Source of the DNA: Maniola hyperantus
Taxonomy: Eukaryota; Arthropoda; Insecta; Lepidoptera; Nymphalidae
DNA: 64,000 nt
Direction of reading: 5' to 3'
Assembly (NCBI RefSeq): GCF_902806685.2
Contig: NC_048557.2
Coordinates: forward strand, 11,479,554 to 11,543,553
Below the pieces are notes generated by a model. The model had not been told where the DNA came from. It saw only the letters and a list, made by a program, of their open reading frames with translations, and did no database searches. Positions 33,033-42,629 of this stretch are shown piece by piece; the stretch's first letter is position 1, and each line of letters opens with the position of its first letter. A program made the translations under genes and the position numbers.

Positions 33033-36000
33033 AGTGTACAGTGTACAGTGTACAGGCCTCCGTTACCACACAAATACTTCCCACCGGATGTTTGAAACCC
33101 AAATCCAAGCGGACGAACTCGCAGGCATCAGCTAGTGAAAAGATAAATCGATATGTAGAACAACAAACAATAGAACCTTCGGCATAACACGTTTGTATGT
33201 TAGCGCGTTAAGCTCACCTGATCGCCGAAGAACTGCGCGGAGCTGATAGACTTGGCCGAGCCGAACTTCTTGACCGCCGAGTCATCTTCCTCGTCGTGCT
33301 TCTTGGGGCGGTTGCGCGGCGTGGCGCTGCCGCGCGTGGGCGTGGGCGTGGGCGTGGGCGCGGGCTTGTCGTCGAACATGGTGCGCACGGCGCGCGCGGG
33401 CTCGGGCTCGATGTTCTCCCACGAGCTGTCGAGCTTGCGCGGCATGTCGCTGAGCAGCGCGTCCAGGCCGCGGCTGTTGCTGTATGGCTCGTTCCTGCAC
33501 GACACGAATGTCACAAGCTTGGCATCGCACCGATAGTGCTGATTCTGATGACTTTACATGATATTGAAGTAACTACATTTTTTGTTTTTAAGGATTGCGT
33601 ACCTCAAAAGGAAAAAGGCACTCTTATAGGATCACTATGTTGTCTGTCTGTCGTGTTTGTCAACAAAACTTATAGGGTACTTCCTGTATCCTACCTGACC
33701 TAGAATCATGAAATTTGGCAAGTAGATAGGTCTTAAAGCACAAGTAAAGGAAAAATCCAAAAACCGAATTTGTGAATCATAAAAAAAATGTGTTCACAAT
33801 ACAATTACTTTACTAGCCGGCAGCAAATATTGTACATCGACCTTTAGAAAGAGGTTTCGGCTTCGTAGAGCATTGTCTCTGTCACCAGGGCCCTCTTTCC
33901 CACTGGGCACAATGGGCACTTGCCCAGGGCCCACGATCGATTGGGGCTCACTAGTCCCTGCCAGATCACCAAACTATAACAGACCGACCGATATTTTAAT
34001 ACCCAAAAACATATTTATTCCGATAAAATCAACGGTCAAAAAAGCCATCTCAAACAAAGGATCGTAGAGATTGTTGAATTGTCAAGACTGACTTATATCC
34101 GATCTTTATTGTGTTTACTGATAACGCAAATGATAGAATATTTCATTCTCTTTCACACTTTAGAAAAAATTCCCGACAATAAAAACCTCTAAAAAGTAAA
34201 AAATAATATGTATTGGCATATGCCTATAATGTATTGATTGGATTGGTCCTTTACGTTTAATATAAATACTTAGTAAAGTTTTTATTATCCAAGCGCTCGT
34301 TGCGTCTGAGGACCACTAAAGATAACAGAACTTTTCTTTCTATAACAGATGACTTTTATAGTTTTTAGTACAAAATTTCTGACATTTATATATATATATA
34401 TATCGTAATACAATATTTCTGACCTTTATCTTTTCTTTTTTGTAAATAATGTCATAAATTTTGCGCTCGCTTCGCTCGCGCCCCTGCACCACAGTTACAT
34501 AGGTACCTGATCATGACGAGCACGTTGTTGAAGTCGTCCAGGTCGTCGAGGTGCTTGGGCGGCGGCGCGCCCTCCTGCTCGATCACCGTCATGTCCGAGG
34601 CGGCCGAGTGTGACACGCCCCTGCACCACAGTTACATAGGTACCTGATCATGACGAGCACGTTGTTGAAGTCGTCCAGGTCGTCGAGGTGCTTGGGCGGC
34701 GGCGCGCCCTCCTGCTCGATCACCGTCATGTCCGAGGCGGCCGAGTGTGACACGCCCCTGCACCACAGTTACATAGGTACCTGATCATGACGAGCACGTT
34801 GTTGAAGTCGTCCAGGTCGTCGAGGTGCTTGGGCGGCGGCGCGCCCTCCTGCTCGATCACCGTCATGTCCGAGGCGGCCGAGTGTGACACGCCCCTGCAC
34901 CACAGTTACATAGGTACCTGATCATGACGAGCACGTTGTTGAAGTCGTCCAGGTCGTCGAGGTGCTTGGGCGGCGGCGCGCCCTCCTGCTCGATCACCGT
35001 CATGTCCGAGGCGGCCGAGTGTGACACGCCCCTGCACCACAGTTACACGTTAGCTATTCGATGCTCGTAACGCCGCGCCGCGCCGTACGCGAGGATTAAG
35101 TTTTTAAAAATCCCGTTTAAATTTTCGGGGATAAAATGTAGTCTAGATTATTATTATAATTATTAACGGGGCGCTGCACACTGAACAGACATGTTCAACC
35201 TCAAGCTCCAAGAGGTGGCAGATCATCTGTCAATGTCAGGTGCTAGTACATAAACATAGTGTTCACCTAGGGGAACACATACTGCGCCCGGAGGAGGCCA
35301 AGAAGCTGCTGCTGTTCCTGGCGGCAACCAGTGTCGGACGAGAATGAGGAAGTTTCCAGGCAACGTTTATATGATCTATGCTTTAAATTTTTAATATTAA
35401 ATCGGACGCGAAATTAATTAATTACTTCTATTATAGTTCATAGATTTTGTGTGGAAGAAACATAAGGAAAACTGCAGTGCACGCTAGCTGTTACTCTTAG
35501 TCTATGTCATTGATTGACACGACCTAAACATTAAAGCATAGATCATAAAGATATAGGTATTATTTTTCATCTTTAGTGGTGGTAGTATTCAGCGCCATCT
35601 ATGAAAATTTTCTCGAACGTTGCCTGGAAACCTCCTCATTGCTAACGGGGGCGGTCACAATAGATCGGCAACACTCAAAGTGACACTGGGTCTGAAAGGC
35701 CTGCACAGTGCACAGCCGCCAAACATCAAGAAGCTTAGATTGGGGTTGTGCACACTCACGCGGCGGTGGAGCGGTTCCCGGCGGCTATGCCCAGCCGCTC
35801 GCAGTGGTCGCGGGCGGGCGGGCGGTACGCGAGGCGCAGCGCCGCCACCTCCTGCTCCACCGACTCTATACTTGTCTTGTTCTGGCTCTCCTTCGTCTGA
35901 ACGGGAATCAGCATTTACATACTCGCACTAAATATTGCACGTCCAACTTTACAAAGAGATTTCATTTCTGCTTCGTAGAGCACTGTCATCTGTCACTCAC

Positions 36001-39000
36001 TCACTCATACCTGTGACGTTTCGTCGGCCTCAACGACAGAGACGACGCTCTATGAAATCATTATGTCTTTCTAAAGTTCGATGTGCAATATTGCCTGGTG
36101 ACCGATCAATTGACAAAGTTTCATTCCCCAAACAAATTCTGGCAAAATTATGAATAATTTTATGATTGTTATAAAACTTATGTTTCTACAAATAATTCAC
36201 TTGATAAAACAAATTACCAGACAAATTGTTATTTCATAAAATATCATTTGACAAACAATTGATTTCTTAATCGTGTTAATTAGTAAAACAACATATCGCG
36301 CTTTTTTTTTTGATAAAATGTATTGTTTGATAAAATGAACTGTTTGATAAATACTTTAAGAATTCACCAAATCATTTATATGTCGACCGGGCCGACGCCG
36401 ACGGAAGAGACCGCTTACTATAATGGGGGGGGGGGTCTCTTTCCTCCCCCCCCGCTCCCACCATCAAGAGCGAGCGAAGCGAGCTCGGGACTTGGGGCAC
36501 TCCGACTCGGAACGGTTAGGTTAGGTATTTCTTTTTTTACCACCCAGAAAAAAGGAGCCCCGCGAAGCGAGGCTCCTTTTCGACGCTTCACCTACCCTGG
36601 CAGGTGTCAAATGTTACCTCTAGTTCGCGACAGGTGGACATGGCAATCGGGGTGGGGACGTCCCGCACGCCCGCCCGTCACCCTGCGGAGCGCCCTCACA
36701 CCGAATGCTAAGTCGATCTGTCGCGAACAAGAGGTAACGTTCGACGCCTACCGAGGTAGTGAAGCGTCGAACGTACGAACTGTCGTCAACCTTTTGTACA
36801 TATTCATTATTATTAAAACAAGATAACAGTGTATTTACTATAACTACAAGAAAAATTGTCGTAAAGTGTGCAACCAGCATGGATAACTTTACCTCCATCT
36901 TGAGTTTCTCTGCCATAATGGCTTCCCTCTCGATGTCGTCGAAGTTCGCAGCCACCTTGGTGGCGCCCAGCCCGCCCAGCCCGCCCAGCCCGCCCAGGCC
37001 GCGCCGCGCGCCCGTCTGTTGCACACAAACATATTGCTACTAGTTCATTTACATTTATCTGTATCAAACTGCACCGCCTCGCCTCGCGCGGTGACACGTC
37101 CCTGTGTACTGACCCCGGGCCGCCTGTTAGCGGGCCTGCTGGCGGCGGCCCCGGGCGCGCCCCACAGCCGCGCCTCCGAGCTCAGGCCCTCGCCGCCGCC
37201 CGGCGCCGTCTGCAACACACCATCAACTTAATACAGCTCCAGTGCCATGATCGCATGCGATGCAGTTGTTCCGCAATCAACCAGCTGGATCACAAGAGTC
37301 TCTGCACTACCGCACGAAGTACAACAGGTTGACTGAAGAACACACACAAGTGTGCACACGTTCAGCCTAAGTATTATTCTAGGTAGTAATGAACAGACAT
37401 CTGCTAGGCATGCATGCTCCAACCTAGACAACCATTGCTTTTTATTATGTACTAACTAATGCCTGCGACTTTGCCCGCGTCGATTTACTTTTTAGAAAAT
37501 CCTGTGGGAACTCTTTGTTTTTCTGGTATAAAAAGTAACCTAGGTCACCCTTTAGGTCTTCATCTATATTTATGTAAAAAAATTATTCAATCTGTTGCTC
37601 TGTTGCGGCGTGATTGAAGGACAAATCAACAAATAAATACACAGCATTTATAATATGTATAGGTAGGGATGATTGTTATCAATCATAGCACCGATCACCA
37701 ACCAAGCAGCTGGTCACAGCTAACAGCTTGCAGCAGCAGGGTGCTGGCCCTGGCTCCACCACACCAAACACCTTTAGATAACACACAGGAAACTTATCTC
37801 TGTGCAACTAATTTAATAATCCATTAACATTTAAATTTTTATTACAAACATGTGGAAAACAAATTATCAAATATAAGGCATAGTAGGAAATACTGCACTG
37901 CAAAATATTTTTTAATGGTTATATTTAATGGTTATATTTAATGGTTATATTTCAAACAAATCCATTCATTTATTTATTTTAAAAATCTTGTTAAAAACAC
38001 ACAAAACATCTCACAACAATTACAATGATAAGTAATGATAAGTGTCCATATGAGAAGTTCAGTCTCTATACATACAAATCAAACTCCTAACTGACTGACT
38101 TATACATCAACGCACAGCCCAAACCGCTGCTCCTGATCATATCCTGATGTAAATAATATGCTGGCCTTGGCTATAAAGTTAGTGAATCAATGGTGTCTGC
38201 CGTGTGGTTAGTGGCAGTGGGTTACCTGCAAGGAGTTCGTGTTAGTGGGCTTGCCATGCTCCGCAAACCAGTCTACCTCCTGCTCCTTGGGCTCCTTCAC
38301 TTCAGCAGGCGCAGGATCCAAGTGCAACTAAAACATAACACTCACTCATTTAGTTCATTTGTCCTGATTTATTTATTCAAGTGAACTTTTGATGAATGAA
38401 AATTAATTGAACATTGGTTTGTAAATTGTATTTCTTTTGCCGCTATAACTAAAAGTAGTGTTATTTCTTGTACGATGGTATGGAACCCTTCGTGTGCGAG
38501 CCCGACTCGCACTTGACTGATTTCATTGTACCTTTTGACCCCGTTGAAAAATAATCTTCAACCATTTTGCATCAATTTGATCCTGATTTAATTCTTTGGC
38601 AATAGCATTTGTTAGAATTTTCTGCCTGGTCTCTTTGTTGTGTCATTTTTTCTAGATTTTATAATTTTTCCTGTAATTTTTATGTACCAATGGATAGCTA
38701 CGTAGATATTTTTAAAATAATCCGCAGGATAAGTGCCATAGTAATATTTACAGAAAATTTGCAAGTTATTCAAAGAATCTAATTCAAACATCGAAAACTT
38801 GTACAGTTTCTGGCCTGCAATTTTAAAATGCTTAAAGATTTTTCTTGTTTTATAACTGTTTATTATTAACAAGGATATGTACTAGCAAGAAATAAAAAAA
38901 AATCTGATGAAATACCATTGTTTCTTTTTTTTACTAATTTTTAAAGTGGCGAACTACCTAGAAAAAAATAAAAAAATTAATAACTCGAAAACGATAAACT

Positions 39001-41280
39001 TTTGCATAAGCACTTTAGGGGTCGTTTGATAGCTAATGTCCTGTACTATAACCCCTTAACGGGATCGTGTCCTATTTTCCTGTAACCCTGTATACAGTAT
39101 GTGCAAACATGAACTAGTGATATTTTAAACACTTATATAACAAATGTTGTATTGTAGCTTAGCTCACAATCTTTCGATGTAATAAAAAAATAAAAGGGTT
39201 GTGGGGGGCGTTTTTGCAGTGATTTACAATAATTAGTGAATTTGCATAATTTTACGATAATTTTTTCGAGTTTCTTATTTTTTTCAAAAGTTATGGAAAT
39301 GTGAACACTTTGTTTTGTAATGTAGACGATAGGACAGTATTGTTGCCCTCCGAATAAGCCCATTTTTATCTCAGCAAGACCAAAACTTTGAGAGATGATT
39401 TTTTATAGAGAATATTTCAACAAAAAATCAAAATGGCTGCCACACAGATAAGAAGTGGATTGGGCCCAAGTATAGAGTGTATTTGTTCTTAAAAATAGTT
39501 GTTATATAAGTGTTTAAAAAATCACTAGTTCATGTCCGGACACACTGTATATATGTGTATTTGAACAGCACTTGGTGTATGAAGCAAAATATTGACTGGG
39601 GAACCAATCGCGCGGTTAACATCACCAAAATATACACACACACTATGTTTTACAGCAGAGAGATTACCATCCCATACACATTAATAGTCACTATTGAACT
39701 AAAAATTATAATCTCTATGGAAATGAAAGACTCGCGCACCGAGAATTCCATACTGCAGCCGTATTTTTTCGACATTTTGCATGATAAATCAAAAACTATA
39801 ATGCATAAAAATAAATAAAAATCTGTTTTAGAATGAACAAGTAAATCCCTTTCATATAATACCCCACTTGGTATAGTTATCTTACTTTGAAAGTTGAAAA
39901 TACTAATTATTTGTTCATGAACACATTTTAATTTTTTTGCATATAATGTAACCACAAATTCACATTTTATGAATTTTTCCCATTAGGTACATGTGCTATA
40001 AGACCTACTTATATGCCAAATTACATGATCCTAGGTCAGCGGGAAGTACCCTATAGGATTTCTTGACAGACACAACGGACAGACAGACAGACAACAAAGT
40101 GATCCTACAAGGGTTCCTTTTTTTTTTTTTGAGGTACGGAAACCTAAAAATGTACAGAATGAGTCCAAACCTTAGTGCCATAAGTCCTCATAGCCTGTTC
40201 CGACATTGCACTCAGCTTGTCCCTGTACAGCTGCGCCACTCGCGAGCTGTACTTCTGCCGCGCGTCCTCCGTCACCAGCCCGTGCGTGCGGAAGAACTGT
40301 GTCTGCGGTGCCATGCATCATGTCATCATCATCACCATCAGCCCATCTCCAGCCCAGAGTGAGAAGGTAGGGTCATGATAGCCTAGTGGTTAAGACGTGC
40401 TTCCCTATTTGGGAGGTTGGGGGTTCCATCCCATTGAATGTCACTTGCTTTAACAGTGTAGGAAAACATAGTGAGGAAACCTGTATGACTGAGAGTGTAC
40501 CATGATGTTCTCAAAGGGATGTGAAGTCTACGGAACCGCACTTGGTCGGTGGTTGGTGTGGCGGACAATGGCTTCAATGAAAATCCTTCTCCTTGAGTAT
40601 AATGTCAGCATTGAGGAATAGGTTAAGTATCCATTTACCAACACAACATGATACGAGGTATTTAAAGATTCTTATTACATCCAACACACCAGTCGTGTCA
40701 AATATGAGCCCACTGAGCATTTTCCTGCGGCTCCAATCATTTACGCCATAAATATGCTTGTCCTATAATACTGTTTTGGTGGGATATTCAGTAGTTTGTC
40801 TTTGTTTTGCAGCCCACCTCATCTACGGCCTTCATGCTTTTGACCCACCAGTGACTTTGTGTTTGACATGGCTGCAATACACAGTACATTTAGGAGGAGC
40901 AAATCACCAAATGTGCACAAAATATAATTTCATCATACCGCATTGACGTTGCCGCCGAGCTGCATGTTGCGCAGCTGCTTCCAGGTCCAGTTGGTGTCCA
41001 GCTGCGTGGAGCGCACGAACGTGAGGTGCACGCCGAGGCTGCGGTGCACGGCCGAGCAGTCCAGGCAGATGAACACTCCGTACGTCACCGACGACCACGT
41101 AGGGTTCTTCGCGTTGCAGTCGAAACATACCTGCACACACCGACTCACGTGAAACAATCAATAAACATCGATTCCTTTGCACCCGATCCATCAAATAATA
41201 CACACTTTGTTTGCGGGGATGGAACGTAGCCGTAAAAATATCGCTTCAATATCGCTTTTACTCGGCCCAGAGTCAGCCAT
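31002..41280 (-). CDS. ArfGAP3: ArfGAP2/3 (Glo3-type) Arf GTPase-activating protein, 11 exons
   Basis: It stimulates GTP hydrolysis on Arf1 during COPI vesicle formation at the Golgi. Exons: 41280-41206, 41130-40939, 40302-40171, 38327-38226, 37209-37114, 37015-36893, 35897-35760, 35031-34918, 33494-33218, 32584-32387, 31103-31002. Seen: start MADSGPSKSDIEAIFLRLRS; the ArfGAP zinc finger CFDC...WSSVTYG...CLDCSAVHRSLGVH with the arginine finger in HRSLG; then LDTNWTWKQLRNMQLGGN; RLAY...ERLGIAAGNR and SHSAASDMTVIEQE; Glo3 motif repeats KSISSAQFFG and SSISSAELFG; and the C-terminal ANGVVSSIQERYGY. The exon sum is 1549 nt, one more than a multiple of 3. The extra base must lie early in exon 7, where TKESQ is read in one frame and KTSIESVEQE in the next. 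Without it the length is 515 residues, as in the family. Exon 8 is tandemly amplified. Confidence 0.92.
31140..32110 (+). pseudogene. R1-clade LINE 3' fragment, frameshifted
   Basis: In one frame WGIRYPALRILYRGTFVATITYAA and AQRSSLILLTSAYR (31290-31460) match the post-RT region of R1-clade elements. In another, ILIGHGCFRARLH then CECGHGDEDRHHVLWECPLY (31585-31720) match the C-terminal CCHC region. The two frames are split by shifts, so it is dead. A GC-rich 3' UTR follows to about 32100. It is inserted in the ArfGAP intron between exons 11 and 10. Confidence 0.75.
32125..32176. repeat. (GACT)n microsatellite with Helitron-like flank
   Basis: AATATATAAAAGGAAAAGGTAA is followed by about nine GACT units, the same start as the CTAG-ended repeats at 17318 and 44372. 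Only that end is preserved. The next 60 bp resemble an RTE fragment (ACCCCAACGTCTATCGG). Confidence 0.6.
32935..33053. repeat. 7-bp satellite-like repeat GTGTACA/GTGTACC
   Basis: About 16 units of GTGTACA or GTGTACC follow two inverted-sense units at the left (TACTGTACACTGTACAC). Because TGTACA is self-complementary, the tract can fold on itself or slip in either sense. It lies in the ArfGAP intron between exons 10 and 9, followed by a Helitron-like 3' end (GCATCAGCTAG at 33126). Confidence 0.85.
33588..33785 (+). mobile_element. Dispersed repeat, GTACCTCAAAAGG family
   Basis: GCGTACCTCAAAAGGAAAAAGG, GGATCACTATGTTGTCTGTCTGTC and CCTAGAATCATGAAATTTGG run in order. A reverse copy is at 39985-40145 and a related start is at 18500. 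No ORF is kept. Confidence 0.6.
33815..33895. mobile_element. Half copy of the 170-bp MITE
   Basis: AGCCGGCAGCAAATATTGTACATCGACCTTTAGAA followed by GCTTCGTAGAGCATTGTCTCTGTCA matches one half of the MITE at 23213-23385. The other half is missing. Confidence 0.6.
33896..34484. other. Intron sequence without recognised features
   Basis: AT-rich ArfGAP intron. A short (TA)n tract lies at about 34389-34402. I see no exon, and no conserved protein in any frame. Confidence 0.6.
34485..35049 (-). repeat. 137-bp tandem array of ArfGAP exon 8, 4 copies
   Basis: Four units at a 137-bp period (AGGTACCTGATC at 34501, 34638, 34775, 34912). Each holds the complete 114-nt exon 8 (SHSAASDMTVIEQE to VLVMIR), the acceptor GTGGTGCAG and the donor GTACCT. 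They are separated by only 23 bp of intron, which is too short to splice. The copies look identical. Unit length is not a multiple of 3 and the scrap contains TAA. The copy nearest exon 7 (34918-35031) is taken as the native exon. Confidence 0.95.
35050..35759. other. ArfGAP intron 7, nothing coding seen
   Basis: Between exons 8 and 7 I see no exon. A GC-rich patch at 35270-35340 (GGAGGAGGCCAAGAAGCTGCTG) looks coding-like and could be a small pseudogene or retro-fragment, but I cannot assign it. Confidence 0.45.
35925..36100. mobile_element. MITE, copy of the 23213 family
   Basis: AATATTGCACGTCCAACTTTACAAAGAGATTTCAT is mirrored by ATGAAATCATTATGTCTTTCTAAAGTTCGATGTGCAATATT. The middle has TCACTCACTCATACCTGTGACGTTTCGTCGGCCTC, as in the copy at 23213. 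It lies in the ArfGAP intron between exons 7 and 6. Confidence 0.7.
36547..36580. repeat. Strong GC stem-loop
   Basis: AAAAGGAGCC and GGCTCCTTTT flank CCGCGAAGCGA, so the stretch folds into a stable stem. It directly abuts the left TIR of the fold-back element at 36580. Confidence 0.7.
36580..36770. mobile_element. Fold-back element with about 54-bp inverted ends
   Basis: The left end begins TCGACGCTTCACCTACC and runs through GTTACCTCTAGTTCGCGACAG. The right end is its imperfect reverse complement, with CTGTCGCGAAC, GAGGTAAC and GTAGTGAAGCGTCGA. The GC-rich middle contains GGACATGGCAATCGGGGTGG, which also occurs at 20419 and 22790. There is no ORF, so it is a non-autonomous TIR element in an ArfGAP intron. 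Confidence 0.75.
37455..37680 (-). mobile_element. Helitron-like non-autonomous element
   Basis: ACTAATGCCTGCGACTTTGCCCGCG at the left, then GTATAAAAAGTAACCTAGGTCACC and GCGTGATTGAAGGACAAATC match the family seen at 13935. The CTAG end is mutated to CTAA. Confidence 0.55.
37900..37955. repeat. 14-bp AT repeat, 3-4 copies
   Basis: TTAATGGTTATATT occurs three to four times in tandem in the ArfGAP intron between exons 5 and 4. Confidence 0.7.
39095..39547. mobile_element. Mariner-like MITE with 50-bp TIRs and TA target sites
   Basis: CAGTATGTGC plus CATGAACTAGTGAT and TTTAAACACTTATATAACAA at the left are mirrored by TTGTTATATAAGTG, ATCACTAGTTCATG and CACACTG at the right. Both ends are flanked by TA (39093-39094 and 39548-39549), the Tc1/mariner target site. 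The 453-bp body has only short ORFs, so it is non-autonomous. It lies in the ArfGAP intron between exons 4 and 3. Confidence 0.75.
39985..40145 (-). mobile_element. Dispersed repeat, reverse copy of 33588 family
   Basis: CCAAATTACATGATCCTAGGTCAG, GACAGACAGACAGACAAC and the T-rich end before GAGGTACGGAAACC are the reverse complement of the element at 33588-33785. Confidence 0.6.
40378..40612 (+). mobile_element. tRNA-derived SINE
   Basis: A canonical A-box TAGCCTAGTGG (40380-40390) and a B-box-like GGTTCCATCCC (40422-40432, one or two mismatches) are spaced as in a tRNA gene. The body GTGTAGGAAAACATAGTGAGGAAACC and CGCACTTGGTCGGTGGTTGG follows, with the repeat ending near TTGAGTATAATG. A partial copy without the tRNA head lies at 47300-47470. 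It is in ArfGAP intron 2. Confidence 0.7.
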
Positions 41281-42629
41281 TTTCGAGAATTTTGACGTGT
41301 TGTGTTCTTGTCACGATGTCAAATTGTCACCAACTCATTTGACACTTAAATCAGTGTTGCTGTAACAAACATTTTTGGCTCTGGTCATATTAGTTAAGGG
41401 TCCAATAGACGAGCGGAATCAGCTCGACCTATCCAAGTGCCTGCCAGTCAGGCTGCACTGTACAAAAATTATAATGCTGCTTTTGAACAATAAAGTTCAA
41501 GAACAAATTGCACTGCTTTTGTAATGAAAAGAAACCGGTCAAGTACGAGTCAAACTCGAACACGAAGAGTTCCGTACTATCATACGAGCAATCACAATAT
41601 TTTTTAACTTTCTTTTATTTGCATGGCAGCTGTTTTGACATTTTTATTATTTGTTGTTATAGCGGTAATTGAAAATATACACATTCTGTGAAAAATAACT
41701 CTCTTCTTCCCTGTATCTCATGATCCATTTAATAACGGATCATGAGATACAGTCCGGTGACAGACAGGTGGACTGACCAACAGACTGGATGAATCGGGGA
41801 GGCTTAGTAACAGGGTTCCCGTTGGGTACGATACCCTTCGGTCAGGCAACGCAACAAACTGCTGCTGAAATTATATCAGATAAATCAGTTTTTATTAAGT
41901 TTTTTCTTTTCTTCAGCACCTTTCACTCAAAGACTGAAATTTCTGACTACAGAGAGAACGTTCACTCAAATTTAGCCTCTCTGCACTCCACTGCACTCAC
42001 ATAAATACAATGTAGTCTTTTCACTTTTAATCTTCTCGTTCTGACTGTGAGCGGATGGATAGTAAAATAAATAAAATATACTTTTTCTGTCCATGTATCA
42101 AATAACAATGAACAAACAATGAAGTCATAAAATCACAATAAATTTCAATCAAGTTCCAGTCACAATATGTTCCCCCGTCTGTAATGGACTATTGTTTATT
42201 TTTCTCTAGAGTCTAGACTCTAGACTAATAAAAAATAATGGTAAATCTTTAAATGACATAAAACTCTATATTGTCTATAGTTCGTCGCTAAGGAAAATGT
42301 TGAAAGGACGCACGTAACGATAAATACTTGTGAAATTGACTCTAAATATATAAAACCAATGGAATTTCTTGTATATTCGTCGTGCGGAGGACTCAATGCT
42401 ATTATATTTTCCGCTAGTGAATCAATTCGGTTGCGCGTTGAGTGTGAGCAAGGGCACTAGAACTCGCTTTCGAATAGCCTCATCTCTCAGCCGTAAGTGC
42501 TCAATTAGTGATGTTGACGTGCGCGAGCGTCGAGGCCTGCGAGTGAAAGTTCTGGTCTAACTTTTCCTCGGTGAAAATGAGACTCAAACGAGTGAAATAA
42601 TTTGGAAAGTGCAGTGTTCGACGTTGCGA
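41281..42629. promoter_or_regulatory. Divergent intergenic region ArfGAP/bonus
   Basis: About 1.35 kb separates the ATG of ArfGAP (-) from the proposed ATG of bonus (+). It must contain both promoters unless upstream non-coding exons exist. The left half holds a dispersed repeat (41525-41780, CCGGTCAAGTACGAGTC family) and a hairpin at 41711-41752. The GC-richer 42360-42629 stretch is probably bonus 5' UTR. No TATA box is convincing. Confidence 0.45.
41711..41752. repeat. Perfect 16-bp inverted repeat
   Basis: CTGTATCTCATGATCC (41711-41726) and its exact reverse complement (41737-41752) flank a 10-nt AT loop, inside a dispersed repeat. Confidence 0.8.

Noticed and set aside
42609..42629. Upstream GTG as start of bonus
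   Set aside because: An in-frame ATG at 42630 gives a normal eukaryotic start, and GTG initiation is rare in animals.
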